Shown: positions 1 through 9,072, counted from the first letter of the stretch. The stretch is DNA of 64,000 nucleotides from Hyphomicrobiales bacterium (GCA_017305935.1 JAFKJU010000025.1:1-64000); one strand, 5' to 3'. Numbers and translations: made by a program. The notes: a model not told the origin generated them from the sequence alone.

Positions 1-417
1 AAGGCGAAGATGGAAATCCTGGTGGGCGGCTTCGAATTCCTCGTAGGCCGCTTCCGGCATGCCCTGCTCCAGGGCCGGCGCCCGCGACAGGGCCCGGTGT
101 GCCAGCAGGACGTCCTTCTGCCATTCGTCGTCGCCGGTCCTGATGGATTCCCGCAGAAGCTGGGATTCGATGACCAGCCGCGCATTCTGGATGTCCTGGA
201 GTTCGGCATAGCTGGCGCCCGAAACCCGGTAACCGCGATTGCGCGCCGAGGTCACGAGATTCTCGCCCTCGAGCCGTGAAAGCGAATCCCGCAACGGCGT
301 CCAGCCGAAGCCGTAACGTGCTTCAAGCGCGGAAACGGTCAGCGGCTCCCCCGGCAGGAGCACTCCCGCCAGAATGTCGCGCTTCAACGCCTCATAAGCC
401 TGATCTGTCTTGGACAT
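1..417 (-). CDS. GntR-family transcriptional regulator, FCD type (partial)
   Basis: The gene reads leftwards from an ATG at 417 and leaves the window at base 1, so only about 139 N-terminal residues are visible. The protein begins MSKTDQAYEALKRDILAG and continues with PGEPLTVSALEARYGFGWTPLRDSLSRLEGENLV, a typical GntR winged helix (roughly residues 8-70). The start of a helical FadR-like FCD ligand domain follows. Being divergent from the ABC transporter that starts at 641, it is the likely local regulator of that operon. The effector cannot be told because the ligand domain is cut off. Confidence 0.85.
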   Translation of the reverse strand, partial: MSKTDQAYEALKRDILAGVLLPGEPLTVSALEARYGFGWTPLRDSLSRLEGENLVTSARNRGYRVSGASYAELQDIQNARLVIESQLLRESIRTGDDEWQKDVLLAHRALSRAPALEQGMPEAAYEEFEAAHQDFHLRL

Positions 418-512
418 CTTCCCACTGCCTTCCCTGGCCGGCCGCCGACGATCGGCGCGGACGGCTGAGAATCGCACGTTATCATCATATATAGCCGGCG
501 ATAAAGTAACAG

Positions 513-553
513 GATTATATTTTATATTGACAGATAGCGCATGATTATATTTT
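513..553 (+). promoter_or_regulatory. AT-rich repeat and promoter region between GntR gene and Liv-type operon
   Basis: The 223-base divergent gap (418-640) holds an island of AT-rich sequence unlike its surroundings. GATTATATTTT occurs twice in direct orientation, at 513-523 and 543-553, one 30-base period apart, and a TTGACA hexamer (527-532) lies between them. The -10 box is not clear (TATTTT at 15 bases or TTTTCT at 17). A regulator-binding repeat overlapping the operon promoter is the simplest reading; binding by the adjacent GntR protein is inference. Confidence 0.4.
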
Positions 554-640
554 CTTGTGGAGCGCTCGCAGGGGAAAGCCTGAGCGCCGGCGGCATGTGC
601 CGAAGGACGAGCATAAGAAACTCAACAGCGGGAACTCGAC

Positions 641-1831
641 ATGACATCAATTCTCAGGGCGCTTTTGCTGGGATCCGCCGTCGCGGCGGCTGCACCGGCC
701 ATGGCCGAAAACCTCAAGATCGGCATTCTTTTCGGCTTCACCGGGCCGATCGAGTCACTCACGCCGCCGATGGCGGACGGTGCCGAGCTGGCGATGAAGG
801 AGGTGTCCGACAGCCATCTCCTGCGCGGCGGCGACACCGTCACGGCGGTGCGCGGCGACAGCACCTGCACCGATGCGTCGGCGGCAACGGCCGCCGCGGA
901 ACGGCTGGTGACGGTCGACAAGATCGTGGCGCTTGTCGGGGCCGACTGCTCGGGCGTCACCACCGCCGTGCTGAACAATGTGGCGGTCCCGAACAATCTT
1001 CTGATGATTTCGCCGTCCGCGACATCTCCGGCGCTTGCGGCCGACACCGACAGGGGCCTGTTCTTCCGGACCGCGCCTTCGGATGCGCGCCAGGGCGAAC
1101 TGCTGTCCAAGGTGCTGATCGATCGCGGCATCAAGACCGCGGCCGTGACCTATACCAACAACGACTACGGCAAGGGCTTCGCCGATTCTTTCGTCGCCGC
1201 CTACAAGGCGGCGGGCGGCAAGGCGACGCTGGTTATCCCGCATGAGGACGGCAAGGCGGACTACTCCGCGGAGGTCTCGGCGTTGTCGGTTGCCGGCGGC
1301 GAAACGCTGGTGGTTCTGGGCTATGCCGACCAGGGCGGCCACGGCATCATCAAGGCGTCGCTCGACAGCGGCGCATTCGACAGCTTCGCCGTCGGTGACG
1401 GCATGCATTCCGAAAAGCTGACCGCCGATTTCGGCCCCGGCCTGAAGATCTTCGGCACCGTGCCATGGACGGTGGGCGACGGCGCCACGAAGTTCGCGGC
1501 CTTGGCCAAAGCCGCCGGAAAGAAAGCCGACAGCTCCTTCGTGCGCGAATCCTATGACGCGGCGGCGCTGATCCTGCTGGCCATCCAGAAGGCCGGCGAC
1601 CCGGCCAAGGCGGCACAGCACGTCATGGACGTCGCCAATGGTCCCGGCGAGAAGATCTATCCCGGCGAACTGGCCAAGGCGCTCAAGATTCTCAAGGACG
1701 GCGGCAACGTCGATTATGTCGGCGCCTCCGACGTGCAGATGATCGGCACCGGCGAAAGCGCCGGCAGCTACCGCGAATTCGAAAACAAGGGCGGCAAGTT
1801 CGAAACCGTGCGCATGCTGACGGCCGAATAA
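641..1831 (+). CDS. ABC transporter substrate-binding protein, branched-chain amino acid (LivJ/K) type
   Basis: 396-residue periplasmic binding protein (Peripla_BP_6 type). An N-terminal signal peptide, MTSILRALLLGSAVAAAAPAMA, is followed by NLKIGILFGFTGPIE, the usual first strand of LivJ-like proteins, and a two-lobe fold of ordinary length. It is the first gene of a run (641-6505) with the two ATPases and two permeases of one HAAT-family importer. The 57-base gap before the next gene is the largest in the operon. The ligand cannot be read; members of this family bind amino acids, amides, urea or aromatic acids. Confidence 0.9.
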   Translation: MTSILRALLLGSAVAAAAPAMAENLKIGILFGFTGPIESLTPPMADGAELAMKEVSDSHLLRGGDTVTAVRGDSTCTDASAATAAAERLVTVDKIVALVGADCSGVTTAVLNNVAVPNNLLMISPSATSPALAADTDRGLFFRTAPSDARQGELLSKVLIDRGIKTAAVTYTNNDYGKGFADSFVAAYKAAGGKATLVIPHEDGKADYSAEVSALSVAGGETLVVLGYADQGGHGIIKASLDSGAFDSFAVGDGMHSEKLTADFGPGLKIFGTVPWTVGDGATKFAALAKAAGKKADSSFVRESYDAAALILLAIQKAGDPAKAAQHVMDVANGPGEKIYPGELAKALKILKDGGNVDYVGASDVQMIGTGESAGSYREFENKGGKFETVRMLTAE

Positions 1832-1888
1832 GGCCGGGGGGCGGGCCGCGCCCGTGCGGACCCGCGCCCTTTTGGGGGGAAACCAGTC

Positions 1889-2698
1889 ATGGGGAAAAAC
1901 GAGACGCCGCCGGACTTGCTGGCGGTCGAGGACCTCTGCATTGCCTTCGGCGGCCTGAAGGCTGTCGATCGGATGTCGATGACCATCGCCAAAGGCAGAA
2001 TCGCCGGGCTGATCGGTCCGAACGGGGCGGGAAAATCCACGCTCTTCAATCTGATCGCCGGATATCATCGCCCCGATTCCGGGCGAGTCCTGCTGGACGG
2101 CGACGACATCACGGGCAAGCCGCCCCATATCCTGTTCGGCAGGGGGGTGCTGCGTACGTTCCAGATCGCGCGCGAGTTTTCGACGCTTAGCGTGCGGGAA
2201 AACCTGATGATGGTGCCGGCGGGCCAGGCCGGAGAAACCTTTCTCGGGGCCTGGCTGCGTCCGGCCAGGGTGCGCGCGCAAGAGCGCGCCTTGCGGGAGA
2301 AAGCCGACGAGATCCTCGAATTTCTGGAGATAACCCATGTCGCCGACCTGCCGGCGGGCAGCCTTTCCGGCGGGCAGAAAAAGCTTCTGGAACTCGGCCG
2401 CACGATGATGGCGGAGCCGAAGATCGTCTTTCTCGACGAGGTCGGCGCCGGCGTGAACCGGACGCTGCTCTACAACATCGCGACGGCGATCCGCCGCCTC
2501 AATCGCGAGCGCGGCTACACCTTCTGTCTTGTCGAGCACGACATGCAGTTCATCGCCGAACTTTGCGACGACGTGACCTGCATGGCCGAGGGCCGGGCGC
2601 TGGCCCGCGGCTCGGTCGCGGACATCCTGTCAAACGAGCGGGTGATCGAAGCCTATCTTGGACGCGGGCGCGCCGCGAAAGGCACAGGTGCGGCATGA
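1889..2698 (+). CDS. ABC transporter ATP-binding protein, LivG type
   Basis: 269-residue nucleotide-binding subunit of the importer. Walker A is GPNGAGKST (about residues 43-51), the signature is LSGGQKKLLELGR, Walker B is KIVFLDEVGAGVN, and the H-loop is in VEHDMQF. The DEVGAGVN wording and the C-terminal extension are LivG-like. The ATG at 1889 follows a strong GGGGGGAAA ribosome-binding site. The stop overlaps the start of the next gene by four bases (ATGA), suggesting translational coupling. It should work as a heterodimer with the following LivF-type ATPase. Confidence 0.92.
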   Translation: MGKNETPPDLLAVEDLCIAFGGLKAVDRMSMTIAKGRIAGLIGPNGAGKSTLFNLIAGYHRPDSGRVLLDGDDITGKPPHILFGRGVLRTFQIAREFSTLSVRENLMMVPAGQAGETFLGAWLRPARVRAQERALREKADEILEFLEITHVADLPAGSLSGGQKKLLELGRTMMAEPKIVFLDEVGAGVNRTLLYNIATAIRRLNRERGYTFCLVEHDMQFIAELCDDVTCMAEGRALARGSVADILSNERVIEAYLGRGRAAKGTGAA

Positions 2699-3405
2699 GC
2701 TATCTGAAGGCGGAGGCGCTCGTGGGCGGCTATGGCGGCGCGATGATCCTCAACAGCTGCACCATCGCGGTGGACCGTGGGCGGATCGCGGTCATCGTCG
2801 GTCCGAACGGGGCGGGAAAGTCCACCGCAATGAAGGCGATACTGGGGCTGCTCCGGCTGACATCGGGCCGGGTCTTGCTGGACGGGCGCGACATCACGGC
2901 CCTGCCGACCCAGGCGCGCATCAGCGCCGGCATGGCCTTCGTGCCGCAGACGGACAATGTCTTTCCCTCCCTCAGCGTGTTCGAAAACCTTCAGATGGGA
3001 GCGCTGCTGCGCAGGGATCCGATCGGGGAGACGCTGGAGGAGATATTTGCCCTCTTCCCGATCCTCGCCGAGAAAAGACACCAGCTCGCCGGCCAGCTTT
3101 CCGGCGGCCAGCGCCAGCAGCTTGCCGTCGGGCGGGCCCTCATGACGCGTCCTTCCGTCCTCCTGCTCGACGAACCCACGGCCGGGGTGAGCCCGAACGT
3201 GATGGACGAGCTTTTCGACAGGATCACCCGCATCGCCGCCCAGGGCCTTGCCGTTGTGATGGTGGAGCAGAACGCGGCTGGTGCCCTGGAAATCGCCGAT
3301 ACGGGTTTCGTGCTGGTGCAGGGCGCGAACCGCTTTACCGGGGCCGGGCGGGATCTGCTGAACGATCCCGACATCCGCCGCAGCTTTCTGGGTGGACGCA
3401 AATGA
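2695..3405 (+). CDS. ABC transporter ATP-binding protein, LivF type
   Basis: 236-residue ATPase starting at the ATG that overlaps the previous stop, reading MSYLKAEALVGGYGG. Walker A is GPNGAGKST, the signature LSGGQRQQLAVGRALM, Walker B SVLLLDEPTAGVSP, and the H-loop region VVMVEQNA. The VEQNA motif is characteristic of LivF. Its stop overlaps the downstream permease start by four bases. A longer reading in the same frame from 2563 exists, but it overlaps livG heavily and is not supported. Confidence 0.92.
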   Translation: MSYLKAEALVGGYGGAMILNSCTIAVDRGRIAVIVGPNGAGKSTAMKAILGLLRLTSGRVLLDGRDITALPTQARISAGMAFVPQTDNVFPSLSVFENLQMGALLRRDPIGETLEEIFALFPILAEKRHQLAGQLSGGQRQQLAVGRALMTRPSVLLLDEPTAGVSPNVMDELFDRITRIAAQGLAVVMVEQNAAGALEIADTGFVLVQGANRFTGAGRDLLNDPDIRRSFLGGRK

Positions 3406-4415
3406 CCGACCTTCTGAACGGCCTGATCCACCTGACGAGCATGCTTGTGCTTCCCGGTCTCGCCTATGGCAGCCAGCTTGCGTTCGGCGCGCTCGGCGTG
3501 ACCCTGATTTTCGGCGTGTTGCGATTTTCGAATTTCGCGCATGCCGAGGGCATGTCGCTCGGCACGGCGGTCTGCATCCTCCTCACCCTGTGGCTGCAGG
3601 GCAAAGGCATCGCGCTCGGTCCCTTGCCGACGGCGCTGATCGGCATGTGTCTGGCCGTTCCGGTCATGGCGCTGGTCTTCATCGGCACCGATCGGGCCCT
3701 CTACCAACACTTTCGCCGCATCAATGCCCGGCCTGAAGTGTTCATGATCGTCTCGGCCGGCGTCATGCTGATCATGAACGGCGCGATCCGTCTGATCGTC
3801 GGTCCGGACGGGCGCGAATTCGAGGATGGCGAACGCTTTATCGTCACGGCCGGGGGATTTCGCGCCTGGTCGGGGCTCGCCGAGCCTCTGGTCCTGAAAA
3901 CGTCGCAGGCGATGACCATCGGGCTGGCGCTGGCGGTCGGGTTCGCGTTGTTCCTGTTTTTGAACAGGACGCGGTCGGGACGGTCGATGCGCGCCTATGC
4001 CGACAATCGCAACCTCGCCCTGCTGTCGGGGGTCGATCCCGACCGCATCGTACGGCTGACCTGGGTTCTCGTCGCCGTGCTCTCGGTCACCGGCGGCGTG
4101 CTGTTCGGCCTGGACAAGGGCTATCGCCCCTTCGTCTATCAGCAGCTTCTGCTGCCGATGTTCGCCGCCGCCGTCGTGGGCGGACTCGGCAGTCCCCTCG
4201 GCGCCATCGCCGGCTCGATGATCGTCGCCTTCTCGGAACTGGCGCTCACCTTCGCCTGGAAGAAGGCGCTCGGCTATCTGCTGCCGGCGGCATGGGCGCC
4301 CGAGGGATTGATGCAGTTTCTCTCGACGGACTACAAGTTCGCCATCTCCTTCCTGATCCTCGTCGTCGTCCTGCTCGTCCGGCCTGCGGGACTGTTTGGA
4401 AAGCCCGTGAAATGA
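3402..4415 (+). CDS. ABC transporter permease, LivH type
   Basis: 337-residue integral membrane permease. It starts MTDLLNGLIHLTSMLVLPGLAYG and has about eight to nine hydrophobic segments. The LivH hallmark GALGVTLIFGVLRFSNFAHAEGM is present at about residues 27-50, and a conserved cytoplasmic loop with GVDPDRIVRLTW near the C-terminal third should contact the ATPases. Its ATG overlaps the LivF stop and its own stop overlaps the LivM start, so the four transporter genes are translationally coupled. Confidence 0.9.
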   Translation: MTDLLNGLIHLTSMLVLPGLAYGSQLAFGALGVTLIFGVLRFSNFAHAEGMSLGTAVCILLTLWLQGKGIALGPLPTALIGMCLAVPVMALVFIGTDRALYQHFRRINARPEVFMIVSAGVMLIMNGAIRLIVGPDGREFEDGERFIVTAGGFRAWSGLAEPLVLKTSQAMTIGLALAVGFALFLFLNRTRSGRSMRAYADNRNLALLSGVDPDRIVRLTWVLVAVLSVTGGVLFGLDKGYRPFVYQQLLLPMFAAAVVGGLGSPLGAIAGSMIVAFSELALTFAWKKALGYLLPAAWAPEGLMQFLSTDYKFAISFLILVVVLLVRPAGLFGKPVK

Positions 4416-5731
4416 ACCGCCGCACGACGCTTCTCTACGCCGCCATGGCGGCGGTGCTCCTGTCGGTCGCCCTGCTGCAAAGCTGGCAACTGGCGCTGAC
4501 CATCGTCAACCTCTGCCTGATCTCCGCGGTGATGGCGCTGGGCGTCAACGTGCAATGGGGCGTCGCCGGCATGTTCAATGTCGGCACGATGGGCTCGGCC
4601 GCCATCGGCGGGCTGGCGGTGGTGCTGGTTTCGGCGCCGCCGGTGCGCGCCGCATGGGCGGCCGGGGGCGCGGGCCTGCTCGCAAGCGCCGCGATCCTGG
4701 TTCTGACGGCCGGCGTCGCCCTGGCGTTCTGGCGATGGTTCGGTTCCCGGCCGCTGCTGCGCGGCGGCGCGGTGGCGGCGGTCCTGTTTTCCGGCTTCCT
4801 GCTGGCGCAGCAATGGTTCCTGCCCGCGACGGCGGCGATCGAGGCGGTGGATGCGGCAAGCGCCGGCTATCTCGGCGGCCTCGGCCTGCCGGTGGCGCTG
4901 TCCTGGCTGATCGGCGGGGTATTCGCCGGGCTGCTCGCATGGCCGGTCGGCCGGCTGACCGCCGGGCTGCGCTCCGATTATCTTGCCGTGGCGACCTTCG
5001 GCATTTCCGAGATCGTTCTGGCGGTCGTGCGCAACGAGGAGTGGCTGGCGCGCGGCGTGAAGAACGTGACCGGCCTGCCGCGTCCGGTGCCCTATGAAAG
5101 CGATCTTCAGAGCGCCGACGGGGTCCAGACCCTCGCCCTGTGGCTGGGATTGCCGCTGCGCGACCTGGCGTCGATCCTGGTGAAACTGGCTTACACGGCG
5201 TGGTTCCTCGCCGTCCTCGGGATCATTTTCTGGCTCCTGGAACGCCTCGGCCGCGCGCCGTGGGGCCGAATGATGCGCGCCATCCGCGACAATGAAGAGG
5301 CCGCCCGCGCAATGGGCAAGGATGTCGCCCGCCGTCATCTTCAGGCCTTCGTGCTCGGTTCGGCGATCGTCGGCATCGGCGGCGCCATGCTGGTCACGCT
5401 GGACGGCCAGTTCACCGCCGGGGCCTATCAGCCGCTCCGCTATACGTTCCTGATCTGGGTGATGGTGATCATCGGCGGCGCCGGCAACCATCGGGGTGCG
5501 GTCTATGGCGCGTTCCTGATCTGGTTCGTATGGGTTCAGGCGGAAACGGCGGGCCTGTGGCTCGCCAGCGCCGCAACGGCCCTCCTTGCCCCCGGCAACC
5601 CCCTTCGCGCAGCGTTCGAACAAAGCCCGGCCCAGCTTCGCTACGTGGTGATGGGGCTTATCCTGGTCTTCGTGATGCGTTTCGCGCCGCGTGGACTGAT
5701 CCCTGAAGCAACTCCGGAGCACCAGAAATGA
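4412..5731 (+). CDS. ABC transporter permease, LivM type
   Basis: 439-residue permease from the ATG overlapping the LivH stop (MNRRTTLLYAAMAAVLL). LivM features are NVQWGVAGMFNVGTMGSAAIGG near the N-terminus, LRSDYLAVATFGISEIV, and the ATPase-contact loop MMRAIRDNEEAARAMGKDV. It is longer than a typical LivM (about 300-360 residues) because of extra hydrophobic sequence between about residues 80 and 180. The stop overlaps the following dehydrogenase start. It completes a full HAAT importer with the genes from 641 onward. Confidence 0.9.
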   Translation: MNRRTTLLYAAMAAVLLSVALLQSWQLALTIVNLCLISAVMALGVNVQWGVAGMFNVGTMGSAAIGGLAVVLVSAPPVRAAWAAGGAGLLASAAILVLTAGVALAFWRWFGSRPLLRGGAVAAVLFSGFLLAQQWFLPATAAIEAVDAASAGYLGGLGLPVALSWLIGGVFAGLLAWPVGRLTAGLRSDYLAVATFGISEIVLAVVRNEEWLARGVKNVTGLPRPVPYESDLQSADGVQTLALWLGLPLRDLASILVKLAYTAWFLAVLGIIFWLLERLGRAPWGRMMRAIRDNEEAARAMGKDVARRHLQAFVLGSAIVGIGGAMLVTLDGQFTAGAYQPLRYTFLIWVMVIIGGAGNHRGAVYGAFLIWFVWVQAETAGLWLASAATALLAPGNPLRAAFEQSPAQLRYVVMGLILVFVMRFAPRGLIPEATPEHQK

Positions 5732-6505
5732 CAGCCATCGATCTTCTCACCCCTTTCGATCTGAAGGGCCGCATCGCCCTCGTCACCGGCGGCACCGGGG
5801 GAATCGGCCGCGCCTGCGTCGAGCGCTTGCAGGCCTATGGCGCGACCGTCGCGCTGACCTGCGTCGCCGGCGTCGAGGATCCCGCCACCGTCCTGGCGGC
5901 ATTCGAAGGGCTGGGCGGCCTGACCGCCCATGCGCTCGACCTGCGCGATATCGCTTCGATCCGGCGCTGCATCGCCTCGGTGCTCGATGCGCATGGTCGC
6001 CAACTGGTCCGGCGACGCCGACGAGCAGGACAGCCTGATGCTGGCGATCAATGCGGACGGCACGCTGAAAATGTGCCGGGAATTCCTGAGCGCCCCCGGC
6101 GGGCCCGACCGCAAGCTGATCAACATCAGCTCGGTCGGCGGCGGCATCACGGCCTTTCCCGGCTTTCGCCTGTCGGACGGGATGAGCAAGGCGGCGGTCG
6201 CCTTCCTGACGCGCCAGCTTGCCGCCGAGACCGTGCATCGGGACGTGGATGTGTTCGCCGTCTGCCCGGGCGCCACGGATACGCCGATGTTCCAGGCCAG
6301 CACGCTGTCGAAACTCACGCCGGGAGAACGCGCGGCCTTCCTTGCCCGCCTGCCGAAAGGGCGGCTGATCGCACCAAAGGAGATCGCCGCCATCGTGCAT
6401 TTCCTCGCAAGCCCGCCCGCCCGCGTCCTGCACGGCGCGGTCCTCGACGCCTCCATGGGCCTCGGCGTGCGCCCCGGCCTGATGTCCGAGCATGGCGACC
6501 ATTGA
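5728..6505 (+). pseudogene. Short-chain dehydrogenase/reductase, frameshifted
   Basis: Two reading frames are needed for one SDR. Frame 1 from the ATG at 5728 (overlapping the LivM stop) gives the Rossmann start ALVTGGTGGIGRACVERL and runs to about residue 91 (LDAHGR). Near 6000 the homology jumps to another frame, which continues ANWSGDADEQDSLMLAINADGTLKM and later INISSVGG to the stop at 6505. The NNAG segment expected at the junction is absent, so the break looks like a small out-of-frame deletion, not a single-base slip. The catalytic Tyr of YxxxK also reads Asp (SDGMSK). As sequenced, the product cannot be a working SDR; a sequencing error would not explain the missing NNAG. Confidence 0.75.
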
Positions 6506-6630
6506 GCGCGGTGGGATGCGCGCGGTTTGATCGCTGACGCTCCAGACATTTCCATTACCGGTCGCCTTCTGCCAGATTTCGACGGCTTGCGTCGCTCCCT
6601 GGCAAAGCCCGGATCCGTCGGCCCAAAGCA

Positions 6631-6648
6631 GCGCGCCAGCCGGCGCGC
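6631..6648. terminator. Possible hairpin between convergent genes
   Basis: GCGCGCC-AGCC-GGCGCGC is a perfect 7-base-pair stem with a 4-base loop between the end of the SDR remnant and the convergent binding-protein gene. The leftward reading is followed by TGCTTTG, only a weak T tract, so it is at best an imperfect intrinsic terminator. The rest of 6506-6662 shows no gene. Confidence 0.35.
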
Positions 6649-6662
6649 CGCTCTCCTTCCTT

Positions 6663-7661
6663 CTACAGCGCGGCCTTGATTTTCCCGGCCGCCTCTGGAG
6701 ATACCCATTTTTCCCAGATCGCCGCGTTTTCCTTCAGAAAATGCCTGGCGCCCTCCTTGCCGGTGGCCTGATTGTCCGTCATCCAGGCCATCAGTTTCCC
6801 GACGGTGTCGTTCGACCAGCCGCGCGTGTTCAGATAGTCGAGCACCGCCGGATCGGCGGTTTCGGAAAACTTGATGGAGATCAGCGTGACGACGTGGTCG
6901 ACCGGCCATGCGCTCGGCTTCGGATCCGGGCATTCGGGGACCGTGATGCATTTCCAGGCGGCGGCGTCGAAAGGCACGCCCCAGTCGAGCTTGACCATCT
7001 CGTATTTTCCAAGAAGAGCCGTCGGCGACCAGTAGAAGCCGAGCCACCCTTTCTTCTGCTCGTAGGCTTTGGCGATGGCGCCATCGAGTCCGGCGGCGGA
7101 GCCGGGGTCGACGAGGGTGAAGCCGGCCTTCTCGGCATCGTATGCCTTGTAGAACTGCGCTGTGATTCCGGCCGCGCCCCACCCTTGCGGGCCGGTATAG
7201 ACCGCGCCCCTGGCGGGATCCTCCGGGTCGGGAAAGAGGTCGGGATGCTGCAAGGCATCCCGGATCGTTTTGATATCCGGATGGGCGTCGGCTATGTATT
7301 TCGGGATCCACCAGCCGTTGATGCCGCCATCGGGCAAGGCCGTCGCGGCAATGACGATCTTCCTCTGGTCCACGCCCTTTTTGACGATATCGGGAAGAGC
7401 GTCGATCCAGGCTTCCGGCGCGATGTCGGGCTGCCCTTTTTCCGCCATGGCGGTAATTGTCGGAACCGTATCGCCGGTGGTCATTTCGACCTCGCAGCCA
7501 TAACCCTCGGTGAGGATCATCTCGTCGACGCTGGAAAGGACCTCGGCGCTCTGCCAGTTCATGGTCGCGATGGTGACCGTTCCGCATTCTGCCGCCTGCC
7601 CTGCGGCGGCGCCAGCAAGGAGGCCGAATGCGAGACAGGTGGACGCAAGCAAGCTTTTCAT
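6663..7661 (-). CDS. Glycine betaine/proline-type (OpuAC/ProX) ABC substrate-binding protein, orphan
   Basis: 332-residue periplasmic binding protein of the OpuAC family. The start at 7661 gives the signal peptide MKSLLASTCLAFGLLAGAAAGQAA, with GGGAACGG upstream as ribosome-binding site; an upstream in-frame extension is rejected because it would bury the signal sequence. The mature part begins CGTVTIATMNWQSAEVLSSVDEMIL, the OpuAC N-lobe signature, and is rich in Trp, as expected for a quaternary-ammonium aromatic cage. No permease or ATPase lies beside it, so it must share a transporter encoded elsewhere or act as a sensor. Its neighbour is an M24 enzyme in the same direction. Confidence 0.85.
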   Translation of the reverse strand: MKSLLASTCLAFGLLAGAAAGQAAECGTVTIATMNWQSAEVLSSVDEMILTEGYGCEVEMTTGDTVPTITAMAEKGQPDIAPEAWIDALPDIVKKGVDQRKIVIAATALPDGGINGWWIPKYIADAHPDIKTIRDALQHPDLFPDPEDPARGAVYTGPQGWGAAGITAQFYKAYDAEKAGFTLVDPGSAAGLDGAIAKAYEQKKGWLGFYWSPTALLGKYEMVKLDWGVPFDAAAWKCITVPECPDPKPSAWPVDHVVTLISIKFSETADPAVLDYLNTRGWSNDTVGKLMAWMTDNQATGKEGARHFLKENAAIWEKWVSPEAAGKIKAAL

Positions 7662-7815
7662 TTCCGTTCCCTTTTGGCGGCTCCGTTGAACGATGCTGGA
7701 TGGCCGCACGGTCCAGCGTCGCCTCGTCGTCAACCGGCCCCCGCGCCGACGAAGGGTGCGGTGGCTGCATGTCATTGGGCTGGGGCGCGGGTCCTTGCCG
7801 GTGTCTTCGGCCAGG

Positions 7816-9072
7816 TCAGTCCAGCATCGCTTCCTCGAAGGGGAACCGGGAGAGCAGTTCGATGCCCGTATCGGTGATCAAGACCTGCTGCTCGAGCTTC
7901 ACGCCCTGCGTGCCGCCTTCCTCGCCGATATAGCTTTCCACGCAGAGCGTCATGCCGGGCTCGACGATGCCGTCGTAACCGGCATCGGGAAAATCGCCAT
8001 GGTGATAGAGGTAGGGATATTCGCCCGTCATCCCGCAGCCATGGGCCGATAGATAGTAGCGGTTGGCGTAGTATCTTTCCGGGATGTTCCATGCCCGGTC
8101 GGCATAGTCGCGGAAGCTCATTCCCGGTTTCAGGATGTCCATGTTGTAATGGACCTGCTCCTGCGCGACCTTGTAGAGTTGTTTCTGATCGCGGGTGGGA
8201 CGACCCGGGCCGGAATGGAAGGTCCGCGAGAAGTCCGAATAATATCCATGGCAGCCGACGACATCGGTATCGAGCGCGATGAGTTCGTTTTCGCCGATGA
8301 CGTAGCCGGCGGTTTCCTGGAACCATGGGTTCGTCCGCTGCCCGGCGCTGAGCAGGCGCGTTTCGCAATAGTCGCCATTCTGCTCGATGATCGACTGATG
8401 CAGCACCGACCAGAGCTGGTTCTCGGTCAGGCCGGGGCGGATGGCCTCGCGCAGCTTGCCGACACCGGTTTCGGTTGCCCGCAGCGATGCATTGATACAT
8501 TTCATTTCCTCGGCCGACTTGATGGCCCTTGCCATCTCCACCGGTTTCTGGGCGTCGACGATCCTGAAACCAAGCGCCTTCAGAGCGATGGCGACACCCG
8601 CGTTGAGCCGTTCGAGGCCAAGGGTCGCGCCCTTGCCTGCAAGTTCGGTGACGAGATCGCCCATCTCGATCGCCCATGCCTGTTCCCGGTCACCGATGTC
8701 GGGGCCGGCTGCGACGAAGCTGGCGGTCTTTGCGGGGCGAACCTCGTCGACCGTTTCGTATCCTTCACCCAGGTGAAGACAGCCGGTGAACTCGAAAAGG
8801 ATCGAGCGGTTCGCGGTGAGCAGCAGGTAGCGCGACGGCGCATTGCGCATGCTGAACACCTGCATGTTGCGCGTGCCGGTGGCATAGCGGATGTTGACAG
8901 GATCGCAGAGGATGACGGCATCGACGCCGTATTCCGCCATCTTCTGGCGAACCCGGCCCAGGCGATAGAGCCGGACCGCCCGCAGATCGATACCCTCGCT
9001 CTCCGGCGCCCGATCCAGAAGTGCGATGTTGGAGAGGTCGCTCCTCTCGGCATGCCAGTCGAAATTCGCCAT
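7816..9072 (-). CDS. M24-family metallohydrolase, DddP/creatinase/Xaa-Pro peptidase-like
   Basis: 418-residue protein with a creatinase-type N-domain (NIRYATGTRNMQVFSMR near residue 60) and a pita-bread C-domain. All five classical metal-ligand positions can be read: Asp and Asp in ALDTDVVG and YSDFSRTF, His in AHGCGM, Glu in VESYIGEEGG and Glu in KLEQQV. The N-domain wording resembles the DMSP lyase DddP. From memory, DddP carries a catalytic Asp six residues after the metal His; this protein has Gly there (HGCGMTG), so DMSP lyase activity is uncertain. It follows AGGGG and is divergent from a LysR gene. Alternatives are a dipeptidase, creatinase or ectoine-hydrolase-like enzyme. Confidence 0.75.
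   Translation of the reverse strand: MANFDWHAERSDLSNIALLDRAPESEGIDLRAVRLYRLGRVRQKMAEYGVDAVILCDPVNIRYATGTRNMQVFSMRNAPSRYLLLTANRSILFEFTGCLHLGEGYETVDEVRPAKTASFVAAGPDIGDREQAWAIEMGDLVTELAGKGATLGLERLNAGVAIALKALGFRIVDAQKPVEMARAIKSAEEMKCINASLRATETGVGKLREAIRPGLTENQLWSVLHQSIIEQNGDYCETRLLSAGQRTNPWFQETAGYVIGENELIALDTDVVGCHGYYSDFSRTFHSGPGRPTRDQKQLYKVAQEQVHYNMDILKPGMSFRDYADRAWNIPERYYANRYYLSAHGCGMTGEYPYLYHHGDFPDAGYDGIVEPGMTLCVESYIGEEGGTQGVKLEQQVLITDTGIELLSRFPFEEAMLD

Noticed and set aside
755-2539. 594-residue open frame on the minus strand across the Liv-type binding protein and ATPase genes
   Set aside because: It is antisense to two genes with clear family motifs, has low-complexity Arg/Gly/His composition and no recognisable domain; long antisense frames are common in GC-rich DNA.
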